Assembly: GCA_003228955.1 (NCBI GenBank)
Contig: QIGN01000163.1
Coordinates: 1-43,891 of the forward strand
Direction: 5' to 3'
Length of the DNA: 43,891 bases
DNA from: Hyphomicrobiales bacterium
GTDB taxonomy: Bacteria > Pseudomonadota > Alphaproteobacteria > Rhizobiales > Methyloligellaceae
The position numbers and the translations under genes are program-made. How positions within the stretch are numbered: position 1 is the stretch's first letter; every line of letters begins with the position of its first letter. The notes beneath the pieces were generated by a model that saw nothing but the letters and a program-made list of their open reading frames with translations, had not been told where the DNA came from and did no database searches. Positions 36,387 to 43,891 of this stretch are shown here, piece after piece.

Positions 36387-38852
36387 ATGGTTAGGGTCCC
36401 CGTGCAGCATCCGCACAAATTCACTCCCTCTGGCGACATGAAGCCGGCCAACACGAACAATGTGCTCCCGCCTGGCCATGGCGGTCCGCCCGCCGGCGCG
36501 GCGGATGGGGCGCGCAACCGCTTCAAGGCTATCGCGCCACCGGCATCCCTGGCAATTGCAGCCATGGCAATTGCCGCCCTGGCGTTTGCACAGGACGCGC
36601 AATGGCTTGGCGCGCAGACCGGGCTCCTGCTCGGCGCTCTGGCCCTGACTGGCGCGGCTGCGACCCTGTTATGGACCCAGCGGGACCAGGGCGCGGGAAA
36701 TGTACAGGGGACGATCCTGCATCATCTGGCCACCCGCCTTGACGGCGGCATTGAATCCCTGCGCGATCTGCACTGGGAGTTGCGCGAGAGCGAAACGCGC
36801 TATCGCGACCTGCTCGACAATCAGGGCGATCTGATCGTGCGCCGGGACGAGGCCCGCCGCCTCACTTTCGCGAATGACACCTTCTGCCGCACATTCGCGG
36901 TCAGCCAGAAAGACGTGATCGGGCGCATTTTCGAGCCGAAGGTACTTGATGGAACGAGCGATGAAGAGGTCCTGGTGCTACGGCGGGACGCGGCGGAGCA
37001 CCGTTATGAGCAATCCCTCGAAACCACCGAGGGTCCGCGCTGGTTCTCCTGGAAGGAATTCCCGATTCTCGACGAAGAGGGCAATCTGAAGGAAACCCAG
37101 TGCGTCGGGCATGATATCTCCGATCAGCGCCATGCCGAAAACGTGCTTCAGGACGCGCGCGAAGACGCCGAAAGCGCGAACCGCGCCAAGTCCCGGTTTC
37201 TGGCCGCCATGAGCCACGAAATCCGCACGCCCATGAACGGCATCCTCGGGATGACCGGCCTGCTGGCCGATACCGAGCTGACGCCCGAGCAGGGCACCTA
37301 TGCCCGCGCCATCAATACATCCGCCAAAAACCTGCTGTCCCTGATCGATGAAATTCTCGACTTCTCCAAGATCGAGGCCGGCAAGCTGGAATTGCGCCCG
37401 GCGCCCTTCGCCCTTGCCGATACGGTACAGGGCGTAGTCGAGCTGCTGGCGCCGCGCGCCTATGACAAGGGGCTGCAAATCGGCTGGTATGCTGACCCTG
37501 ATTTGCCCTCCAGTATGGTTGGCGATGAGTTGCGCATCCGGCAGGTTCTTATGAACCTCGTTTCCAACGCCATCAAATTTACCGACAAGGGCGGCGTGAC
37601 CCTGGAAGTCGGCATCGAAGACGACGAGGCCGCCCGGCGCGCCGGCGCGGTGGCCGTGAGCTTTACCGTCCGCGACACGGGCGAAGGACTGACACCGGCC
37701 GCCCTGGAGACGATTTTCGGCGAGTTCGAGCAGGCCGACACCGGGCGGGCGCGCCGTCATGGCGGGACCGGCCTCGGCCTCGCCATTTCCAAACGGCTGG
37801 TGGAAATGATGGAGGGAGATATCTGCGTCGCCAGCGATGCCGGGCGCGGCTCTGTCTTTACCGTCATGATTCCGCTCAAAAGGGCTCAGGGTACTGCCAC
37901 GCTGCGCGATGACTGGCGCCCGCCCGAGGGGCGCAAAATTCTCCTGATTGGCGATGGAGAGCTGGAGACCAACGCGGTTGCGGCCCTGCTGAGGCGTTCA
38001 GGCTCGGAAGTTGTCCGCGCCAGACCGGATGGCGCAAAGACCGAGGTCTGGAGCGCCGCCGACCGGGGGGCGCCCTTCGATGCGGTCATCGCCGACGCCA
38101 ACGCGCTGGACGACAGCGCCAGAATTCTTCGCGAGGCGCGCGATGCGCGCGGGAGTGCCGGCGATGTAAAGTCCATCGTCATGATCGACCCCCACCAGCG
38201 CGGCGAAATATCCCGGCTGAAGGAGCTGGGTTTCGACGCCTATCTTGTGCGCCCGGCCCGGCCCGCTTCCCTGTTCGCGCAACTGAGCACCGGGGACCAA
38301 TCCGAATGCGCCGGCCTGCATGACGCAGCAGACCGTATGGCGGCCATCGAGGACGGAACAAAGGGGGCGGCCGGGGCGCGCCCGCGCCGCGTCCTTCTGG
38401 CCGAGGACAATGACATCAACGCGCTGCTCGCGCGCAAGATGCTGGAGCGGGTGGGCTGCGATGTGGTTCATGCCCGCAACGGAGAAGAGGCCTGCAAGGC
38501 GGCGCGCGCCGCCTATTTGTCCAGTCAGGGCGGATTCGATCTGATCCTGATGGATATCCACATGCCGGAAATGGACGGCCTGGACGCCACACGCGAAATA
38601 CGCAAACTCTACGCCGATGCCTCTTCGGACCCCGGGCCCGGCGCCGGAAAGCGCCCGCCGATCATCGCGCTGACCGCGAACGCCTTCCCCGAGGACCGGG
38701 AGCAATATCTCGAAGCGGGACTTGACGATTATCTTGCCAAACCCTTCGAGCGCGAGGAACTCGACATGCTGCTTGAAAAATGGACCATGGAGCCGATCGG
38801 GCGGCTCCAGAACGTGGCGCAGGCCGAGGCCGGCGGACCCACCTGCGCCTGA
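36387..38852 (+). CDS. Hybrid sensor histidine kinase with PAS and two receiver domains
   Basis: The 821-aa product has two membrane helices (about 53-68 and 79-96), a coiled-coil and PAS domain (about 120-245), and a HisKA domain with [15 protein letters not shown] (phospho-His277). A HATPase follows with [21 protein letters not shown] and [20 protein letters not shown]. The first receiver-like domain (about 515-630, ILLIGDGE...[11 protein letters not shown]) has lost the acidic pair. A complete second receiver (about 670-800) has [22 protein letters not shown] and LAKPFE. No Hpt domain is fused, so a separate phosphotransfer protein should exist. The start is uncertain: ATG 36387, GTG 36402 and ATG 36438 are in frame, and none has a good ribosome-binding site. 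Confidence 0.93.
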   Translation: MVRVPVQHPHKFTPSGDMKPANTNNVLPPGHGGPPAGAADGARNRFKAIAPPASLAIAAMAIAALAFAQDAQWLGAQTGLLLGALALTGAAATLLWTQRDQGAGNVQGTILHHLATRLDGGIESLRDLHWELRESETRYRDLLDNQGDLIVRRDEARRLTFANDTFCRTFAVSQKDVIGRIFEPKVLDGTSDEEVLVLRRDAAEHRYEQSLETTEGPRWFSWKEFPILDEEGNLKETQCVGHDISDQRHAENVLQDAREDAESANRAKSRFLAAMSHEIRTPMNGILGMTGLLADTELTPEQGTYARAINTSAKNLLSLIDEILDFSKIEAGKLELRPAPFALADTVQGVVELLAPRAYDKGLQIGWYADPDLPSSMVGDELRIRQVLMNLVSNAIKFTDKGGVTLEVGIEDDEAARRAGAVAVSFTVRDTGEGLTPAALETIFGEFEQADTGRARRHGGTGLGLAISKRLVEMMEGDICVASDAGRGSVFTVMIPLKRAQGTATLRDDWRPPEGRKILLIGDGELETNAVAALLRRSGSEVVRARPDGAKTEVWSAADRGAPFDAVIADANALDDSARILREARDARGSAGDVKSIVMIDPHQRGEISRLKELGFDAYLVRPARPASLFAQLSTGDQSECAGLHDAADRMAAIEDGTKGAAGARPRRVLLAEDNDINALLARKMLERVGCDVVHARNGEEACKAARAAYLSSQGGFDLILMDIHMPEMDGLDATREIRKLYADASSDPGPGAGKRPPIIALTANAFPEDREQYLEAGLDDYLAKPFEREELDMLLEKWTMEPIGRLQNVAQAEAGGPTCA

Positions 38853-39031
38853 GCGAAGCCTCGGGCGGCGCCTCAAAGTTATCCCGCTCTCGTCACAACT
38901 TTTCCGAAAACGTTTGCTAGGCTGCTCTACATGTGGCCGAATCGCTTCCATATTCGTGTTGTTTCAGGCCTTCCGGAATTGTGGCGCGTACATCCGGAAT
39001 TGCCGGCGATTCCAACTCGACGAGGCTAGTC

Positions 39032-40018
39032 ATGATCACACGACGCCGGGGGATTGCAGGCTGGCCAGGACCAGCCAGGCCGGGAGGCCCGCATCCGGGG
39101 CGCAAACTGCCATTTCGCTCCCGCCTTCTCCGCCCGCCGCTTATGGGCAGGCGCGCACCGGCGAAAATCTATGGGCGGATTGGCAATCTGGAAGTGCGCC
39201 TTGCACGCTCCAGGAGCGATATAAGACGCGCGCAGAGGCTGCGGTATCACGTCTTCTACGAGGAAATGTCGGCGATCCCCGACGCCCTTGCCACGATGTC
39301 GCGGCGTGACGAAGACCCCTTCGACGCCATATGCGATCATCTGCTGGTGCTGGATCACGGGGCCGGTCCCAGGGGCCGCAGGCCCTGGCGGCGGCCGCGC
39401 GTTGTCGGCACATACCGCATTCTTCGACAGGACGTGGCCGAGATGCATGACGGGTTCTACAGCCAGGGCGAATACGATATCGCCGCCCTGATCTCGGCCA
39501 CTGGTCCGAAGCGCCGCTTCATGGAACTTGGCCGCTCATGCGTGCTCAAGACCTACCGCGGCCGCCGCACCATCGAGTTGCTCTGGCAGGGTGTCTGGAG
39601 CTATGCGCGCGAACATGGCATCGACGTTCTGCTCGGCTGCGCAAGTTTCGAGGGCGCCGATCCGCGCCGCCACGCGCAGGCACTGAGCTTCCTGCATCAC
39701 AACGCCCTGGCGCCGGCCCGCTGGCGGGTCAGGGCCCATGACGGCATCGGTGTGGATATGAATATGCTGCCAGAGAAAAAAGTCTGCGCGCGCACGGCGA
39801 TAAGGGAGCTGCCGCCGCTCATCAAGGGGTATCTGCGGGTCGGGGCTTCGGTTGGCGAAGGGGCGGTGATCGATCATGAATTCGGCACCACGGATGTATT
39901 TATCATTCTGCCCGTGGAATCCATCGATCCGCGCTATTTCGCCCATTTCGGAGCACCAGATGAATTCAGCCAGGGTGAATTCGGACAGGCCCCGCTCGAT
40001 TCGGGCCGGCTCAACTAG
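39032..40018 (+). CDS. olsB: GNAT-fold N-acyltransferase, OlsB-like (ornithine lipid synthesis)
   Basis: The product is about 328 aa. After a basic N terminus, the acyltransferase domain (about 55-200) opens GRIGNLEVRLARSRSDIRRAQRLRYHVFYEEMSA, the pattern of OlsB and hemolysin-like acyltransferases. VVGTYRIL, FMELGRSCVLKTYRGRRTIELLWQGVWSYAREHGIDVLLGCASFEG and the C-terminal IKGYLRVGASVGEGAVIDHEFGTTDVFIILPVE follow. OlsB links a 3-hydroxyacyl chain to ornithine; no olsA is nearby, so substrate is inferred from family. GAGG lies 7 bp before ATG 39032. The TAG stop is in a CTAG that opens a palindromic element. Confidence 0.8.
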   Translation: MITRRRGIAGWPGPARPGGPHPGRKLPFRSRLLRPPLMGRRAPAKIYGRIGNLEVRLARSRSDIRRAQRLRYHVFYEEMSAIPDALATMSRRDEDPFDAICDHLLVLDHGAGPRGRRPWRRPRVVGTYRILRQDVAEMHDGFYSQGEYDIAALISATGPKRRFMELGRSCVLKTYRGRRTIELLWQGVWSYAREHGIDVLLGCASFEGADPRRHAQALSFLHHNALAPARWRVRAHDGIGVDMNMLPEKKVCARTAIRELPPLIKGYLRVGASVGEGAVIDHEFGTTDVFIILPVESIDPRYFAHFGAPDEFSQGEFGQAPLDSGRLN

Positions 40019-40156
40019 GGCGTATCACCGATAAGCATGTCCCCGCGAAGTCGGGGGCGGGAACCGGTTATCGGAAAAATGACATGCCAGTACAAAGAGC
40101 TGGATCGCGGTTTTGATTCCATCAAAACATGAAGCGGTCCAGGATCCGGACTCTAG
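40015..40156. repeat. RIME-like bipartite palindromic repeat between convergent genes
   Basis: This 142-bp element is bounded by CTAG at 40015-40018 and 40153-40156, and both flanking TAG stops lie in these tetramers. The first hairpin pairs GCATGTC with GACATGC (40035-40041, 40081-40087) and includes CCCCG / CGGGG and CCGATAA / TTATCGG. The second pairs CTGGATCGC with GCGGTCCAG (40100-40108, 40134-40142, one G-T pair) and GTTTTGAT with ATCAAAAC (40110-40117, 40121-40128). Layout and words such as GGGAACCGGTTATCGG and ACAAAGAGCTGGATCGCG match the common Hyphomicrobiales intergenic repeat as I remember it. Confidence 0.75.
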
Positions 40157-41361
40157 AACTGCGCCCGGCCGAACGACAGAGGCGCGGGCTGGATCACGCG
40201 GGTGCCGAATTTCTGGACTTCAAGGACGGCCAGGCCGCGTTCGGATGTGCCGTCGGGCAGCAGGCGGAACAGGCCATCGACACCGGCAAAGCCGCGCGCG
40301 CGGGTGAGCTGATTGGTTGCATAGCGCCTGCCGGGCTTGCCCTGGGAGAGGGCGATGGCGACGCCGACCGCGTCATAGGCGAGACTTGCCAGACGCGGCG
40401 GCGAGGCCTCGTAGGACTTCACATAGCGCTGGGTAAAGCTGCGCCAGCCCTTTGGGTCGGGCGCCGGGAACCAGCCGCCTTTCAGGGGTTTCTCGCGGCC
40501 GACATTGGCATAGTCCCAAAGCCCGGTGCCGAGCAGTTTCACCTGGTCGGTGTTTATCTCGAAATAGGGCATGAGCGCGGAGACCGTCGGCAGGGTCTGC
40601 TGGCCCACGGGAATGAACAGCGCGTCGATGCGCGGCGGGATTGACGGGTCTCCGGATTTGGCGAATTCGGCCAGCCGTTTGGCCGGCTCCAGCATGGAGT
40701 TGGCATCGAGCGGAAAGCGTTCGAGCGCCACCAGCTGGCCGCCCTGTTTGCCCACCGCGCTTCTGAAGGCCTGCTCCACGATCTTGCCATAGGCCGTCTT
40801 GGGTATGAGGGCGCCGAAATTCCTCTTTCCCTGGCTCATGGCGTAAGAGACGATCAGGGGCACGTCGCGCCCGGCAAGGAAGCTCAGGAGATAGACCCCG
40901 TTGCCCGCCACGCTCTGATCGGAGGAAAAAGCGATCATCGGTATGTTGGCGGGACGCGTAACCTGCGCGGCCGCCTTGACGGATTTCGAGAAAAGCGGAC
41001 CGATGACCAGTTCCGCCCCGGCCTGGAGCGCCGATGTCGCGGCGGCCTGCGCGCCTTCCGGCGTGCCCTTTGTATCGCGGGTCATCAGGGTCACTGTCGG
41101 GTTGTCGAGATCGAACAGTGCGAGCTCACCCGCCTGTTTCAGCGCATTGGCAATACTCGCGGCGCCCCCCTTGGCGGTAAGCGGCAGCAAAAGCGCGACC
41201 TTGACGCTTGGGCGCGGTTGACCCGGCTGGGCCGACCCGAACTGACCCTCGCCATTGACGCCGCCCGAAACCTGCCCGCGCCGCGACCCGCCGCTCGCGC
41301 AGGCGGCAACCAGAACGCCGACCGCGCACAGCAGCAGCGCACGCTTGAGTGCGCCGAACAT
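40153..41361 (-). CDS. Penicillin-binding protein activator, LpoA-like lipoprotein
   Basis: The product is about 402 aa. A lipoprotein signal (LLLCAVGVLVAACASGG, Cys about 20) precedes a type I periplasmic-binding fold. Markers are KVALLLPLTAKGGAASIANALKQAGELALFD, GAELVIGPLFSKSVKAAAQV, NIPMIAFSSDQSVAGNGVYLLSFLAG and YDAVGVAIALSQGK. It corresponds to the C-terminal domain of E. coli LpoA, which stimulates PBP1A, but lacks the N-terminal TPR domain. It is divergent from rsmI, the classical lpoA/rsmI/yraN neighbourhood. ATG 41361 starts the signal peptide; the frame to 41484 is an extension. The TAG stop is in CTAG. Confidence 0.88.
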   Translation of the reverse strand: MFGALKRALLLCAVGVLVAACASGGSRRGQVSGGVNGEGQFGSAQPGQPRPSVKVALLLPLTAKGGAASIANALKQAGELALFDLDNPTVTLMTRDTKGTPEGAQAAATSALQAGAELVIGPLFSKSVKAAAQVTRPANIPMIAFSSDQSVAGNGVYLLSFLAGRDVPLIVSYAMSQGKRNFGALIPKTAYGKIVEQAFRSAVGKQGGQLVALERFPLDANSMLEPAKRLAEFAKSGDPSIPPRIDALFIPVGQQTLPTVSALMPYFEINTDQVKLLGTGLWDYANVGREKPLKGGWFPAPDPKGWRSFTQRYVKSYEASPPRLASLAYDAVGVAIALSQGKPGRRYATNQLTRARGFAGVDGLFRLLPDGTSERGLAVLEVQKFGTRVIQPAPLSFGRAQF

Positions 41362-41644
41362 AGTGTCGGCGGAAAGGGTCGTGGCAGGGGTCAATACAGT
41401 TAAGCCTTTTCGTCCGGTCGCCGGCGCCAAATTGCGTGAACACACTGCATGGGCGCTAATTGTCGCCACTTTGTGACACTTCACGGCATCTGTCTACGCG
41501 GGGAAGATACCAGAGCCAGCTGTGTTTCTGCCGGTGAAATAAATTACAAGCCAAAACCAGAACGGGCATCCGGCGGGATATCATCAAGATGGACGGCAAT
41601 GGCTGGTTCATGGCATAGGACCAGTCGACAAAGTAGGTTGCGAA

Positions 41645-42580
41645 ATGCCCCGAGATAAATTTCCAGCTTCCGGCCCTGCCCGATCACAATCCCGGCGGGT
41701 CGCCGCGCGAGCCGCGGGCGCGCTTGAGGACGAACTGGACAAGCCGCTCGCACCGGGCCTGTATCTCGTCTCGACACCAATCGGCAATCTCGCGGATGTG
41801 TCCCTGCGGGCCCTGGCCACGCTTTCCCGCGCGCGCCTCATCTATTGCGAGGATACCCGCCACAGCCGCAAGCTGTTCAGCCATTTCGGAATATCGGGCG
41901 AAGTCCATGCCTATCACGACCACAGCGCCGCAAGGGATCGCGCGCGCATTCTCGCGAGCATCGGCGCGGGGCAACCGGTGGCGCTGGTATCGGATGCCGG
42001 AACGCCGCTCATTTCCGACCCCGGCCTCAAGCTCGCGCGCGAGGTGCTGGAGGCCGGACTGCCGGTTGTCGCCATACCGGGCGCGTCGGCGGCGCTAACG
42101 GCGCTGACTTCGTCCGGTTTGCCCACGGACCGCTTCTTCTTCGAGGGCTTTCTGCCGCCCAAACGCGAGGCGCGGCGCAAGCGCCTTGAGGTCCTGAGCG
42201 ATATCCCGGCGACGATTGTGTTCTTTGAAGCCCCGTCCCGGCTCACGGCAATGCTTGAAGATGCCGGCGAAGTGCTGGGCCCGCGCGAGGCGGCTATCGC
42301 AAAAGAGCTCACCAAGCTGCATGAGAGCGTGCTGCGGGGCGGTTTCGAAGAGCTGGCTTCGCGGGCGCGGGACGAAATGACGCTCAGGGGCGAATTCGTA
42401 GTGCTCGCCGGCCCGCCGCCGCCAGCAGATGTCAGCGACGCGGACATCCGCGCCCGCCTTGAGGCGGCGCTGCGCGATGCCTCCTTCCGCGACGCCGTGC
42501 AGGATGTGGCCGATATGCTCAAGGCGCCGCGCAGGCGCGTCTACAAGATCGCGCTTGCGCTAAAGGACGGTTCGGCATGA
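41645..42580 (+). CDS. rsmI: 16S rRNA (cytidine(1402)-2'-O)-methyltransferase
   Basis: RsmI 2'-O-methylates C1402 in the decoding centre of 16S rRNA. The 311-aa product has an N-terminal extension of about 35 residues and then GLYLVSTPIGNLADVSLRALATLSRARLIYCEDTRHSRKL, the RsmI/tetrapyrrole-methylase signature. VALVSDAGTPLISDPG, VVAIPGASAALTALTSSGLPTDRFFFEGFLPPK and FFEAPSRLTAMLED follow. The C-terminal helical part is complete. It overlaps yraN by ATGA. Confidence 0.96.
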   Translation: MPRDKFPASGPARSQSRRVAARAAGALEDELDKPLAPGLYLVSTPIGNLADVSLRALATLSRARLIYCEDTRHSRKLFSHFGISGEVHAYHDHSAARDRARILASIGAGQPVALVSDAGTPLISDPGLKLAREVLEAGLPVVAIPGASAALTALTSSGLPTDRFFFEGFLPPKREARRKRLEVLSDIPATIVFFEAPSRLTAMLEDAGEVLGPREAAIAKELTKLHESVLRGGFEELASRARDEMTLRGEFVVLAGPPPPADVSDADIRARLEAALRDASFRDAVQDVADMLKAPRRRVYKIALALKDGSA

Positions 42581-42939
42581 ACCGGCCCGCGCGCCGCGCG
42601 GCCGAGCGCCGGGGGCAATGGGCCGAAACTCTGGCTGCACTCTGGCTTCAGGCAAAGGGCTTCCGGATCGTCGAGCGGCGGTTCCGCTCGCGCGCCGGTG
42701 AAATCGACCTCATTGCCCGGTGCGGGAGACGGCTTGCTTTTGTGGAAGTGAAAGCGCGGGCGTCGGAAGGTGAAGCCGCTTGGGCGGTGACGCCGCGCCA
42801 GCGCGCCCGCATCGCCCGCGCGGCGGAACACTGGCTGGCCATCAACGGCGCGGAACAAGATGTCGAAATGTCGTTCGACGTGGTGCTGATCGCGCCCTGG
42901 ACGTGGCCGCGTCATATCGCCTCGGCATTTCGGGTTTGA
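42577..42939 (+). CDS. yraN: YraN family protein (UPF0102, endonuclease-like fold)
   Basis: The 120-aa product carries the UPF0102 pattern: [53 protein letters not shown]. The GEIDLI...FVEVKAR residues form a nuclease-like active site of the restriction-endonuclease fold. The cellular role is unsettled. The start overlaps the rsmI stop (ATGA), and gshB follows 50 bp later, so rsmI-yraN-gshB look cotranscribed. Confidence 0.95.
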   Translation: MNRPARRAAERRGQWAETLAALWLQAKGFRIVERRFRSRAGEIDLIARCGRRLAFVEVKARASEGEAAWAVTPRQRARIARAAEHWLAINGAEQDVEMSFDVVLIAPWTWPRHIASAFRV

Positions 42940-42989
42940 CGCGGGCACGGACAAAGGCCAGCCTGCGGAAAAACCTCAAGGAGGGCAAA

Positions 42990-43891
42990 ATGGGCCTCAA
43001 AGTCGCGTTTCAGATGGACCCGATCGACCGGATCGACATCCGGGGAGATTCCACATTTGCGCTGCTGCTGGAAGCGCAGGCGCGGGGTCATGATCTTTTC
43101 TATTACACGCCCCAGAACCTGGCGCTGCGCAAGGGCGCGCTGATGGCCCACGGGCAGACGCTCAAAGTGGAGGATACCGAGGGCAGCCACTATACGTTGT
43201 CCAACCCGCGCACCGTCGATCTGGGGGATCTGGATGTGGTGCATCTGCGCCAGGACCCGCCCTTCGACATGAGCTACATCACCACCACCCACTTGCTGGA
43301 GCGCGTCCACCCCGAAACCCTGGTGGTCAATGATCCGGCCCATGTGCGCAACGCGCCGGAGAAAGTCTTCGTGCTGGATTTTCTCGACCTGATGCCGCCA
43401 ACCATGGTGACCCGCTCGCTCGAGGACGTAAAAGCGTTCCGCGCCGAATACAAGGACATCATCATCAAGCCGCTCTACGGCAATGGCGGGGAGTCTGTAT
43501 TCTTCCTGAAGGAAGACGACACCAATCTGGCCTCGCTGGTCGAGCTGTTCCAGCTCATGCTGCGCGAGCCCTTCATGGTGCAGCAATATCTCCCCCAGGT
43601 GCGCGCGGGCGACAAGCGGATCATCCTCATCGACGGCAAGCTGGCCGGCGCCATCAACCGCGTACCGGCCCCGGACGAGACCCGCTCCAACATGCATATC
43701 GGCGGCACGCCCAAGCCCGTCGATCTCTCGGCGCGCGATCACGAAATCTGCGAGCGGCTCGGGCCGGAGTTGAAAAAACGCGGGCTTATTTTCGTTGGCA
43801 TCGACGTCATCGGCGACTATCTCACCGAGATCAACGTCACGAGCCCCACCGGCATCCGCGAGGTCAAGCGCTTCGGCGGCAACGATCTGGC
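42990..43891 (+). CDS. gshB: Glutathione synthase (3' end beyond window)
   Basis: It ligates glycine to gamma-glutamylcysteine with ATP. The frame is open from ATG 42990 (AAGGAGGG upstream) to the right edge, about 300 residues, so only a short C-terminal piece is missing compared with the usual 315 or so. It starts [34 protein letters not shown] and has [23 protein letters not shown]. The ATP-grasp segment has [46 protein letters not shown] and [25 protein letters not shown]. Confidence 0.97.
   Translation, partial: MGLKVAFQMDPIDRIDIRGDSTFALLLEAQARGHDLFYYTPQNLALRKGALMAHGQTLKVEDTEGSHYTLSNPRTVDLGDLDVVHLRQDPPFDMSYITTTHLLERVHPETLVVNDPAHVRNAPEKVFVLDFLDLMPPTMVTRSLEDVKAFRAEYKDIIIKPLYGNGGESVFFLKEDDTNLASLVELFQLMLREPFMVQQYLPQVRAGDKRIILIDGKLAGAINRVPAPDETRSNMHIGGTPKPVDLSARDHEICERLGPELKKRGLIFVGIDVIGDYLTEINVTSPTGIREVKRFGGNDL

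Overview
The window reads as chromosomal DNA of a GC-rich alphaproteobacterium. The gene orders are alphaproteobacterial core blocks: ubiG / lysC-ptsP-HTH-prfA-prmC-DUF4167, xerD / aroK-aroB-corC, secA / parvulin-argJ-mutT, comF-nitrilase-DUF1178, and rsmI-yraN-gshB. The Flp pilin, the OlsB-type acyltransferase, the NDUFAF5-type methyltransferase and the CTAG-ended intergenic palindromes also fit a Hyphomicrobiales or Parvibaculales-like lineage. The exact taxon is inference. I saw no tRNA, rRNA, CRISPR array, prophage or transposase gene.

Layout. 1-225 (minus) is an AT-richer fragment of a LuxR-type regulator running off the left edge. 513-5173 holds a secreted SH3-like protein, DUF4167, the release-factor pair prmC/prfA and a RodZ-like membrane HTH protein. 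5318-9798 holds ptsP (PTS-Ntr enzyme I), lysC and divergent ubiG. 9895-13365 holds a DUF937 protein, a two-gene membrane operon (CPVCN-motif protein plus ferric-reductase-like heme protein) and a CorC/HlyC protein. 13362-17591 holds aroB, aroK, a 48-aa membrane protein, xerD and accA. 17697-21692 holds a hypothetical membrane protein, a lipoprotein L,D-transpeptidase, and a divergent MarR / EamA-NAD(P)H-binding operon around a striking double operator. 21706-25657 holds a DASS transporter with RCK domains, a small secreted protein, a cyclopropane-synthase-like methyltransferase and an orphan Flp pilin. 25709-31546 holds mutT, argJ, a parvulin and secA. 31683-36226 holds an NDUFAF5-like methyltransferase, comF, a nitrilase, DUF1178, a GNAT remnant, a small secreted protein, an intact GNAT and bolA. 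36387-43891 holds a hybrid histidine kinase, an OlsB-like acyltransferase, an LpoA-like lipoprotein, rsmI, yraN and gshB (truncated by the right edge).

Most of the content is housekeeping: translation termination, aspartate, aromatic and arginine biosynthesis, lipid synthesis, secretion, envelope growth and glutathione. The less ordinary signals lie between genes. Four convergent gene pairs each end both genes with TAG inside CTAG tetramers that border the intergenic element. A 57-bp repeat occurs twice, once as a 34-bp perfect palindrome. Two matched palindromes in the MarR/EamA intergenic region double as face-to-face promoter elements. A tandem operator-like repeat lies upstream of the heme-protein operon. 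A C-terminal GNAT fragment sits beside its intact relative. No single new multi-gene defence or mobile system is evident. The best candidate for an under-described module is the CPVCN-protein / ferric-reductase-like pair at 10666-11928.
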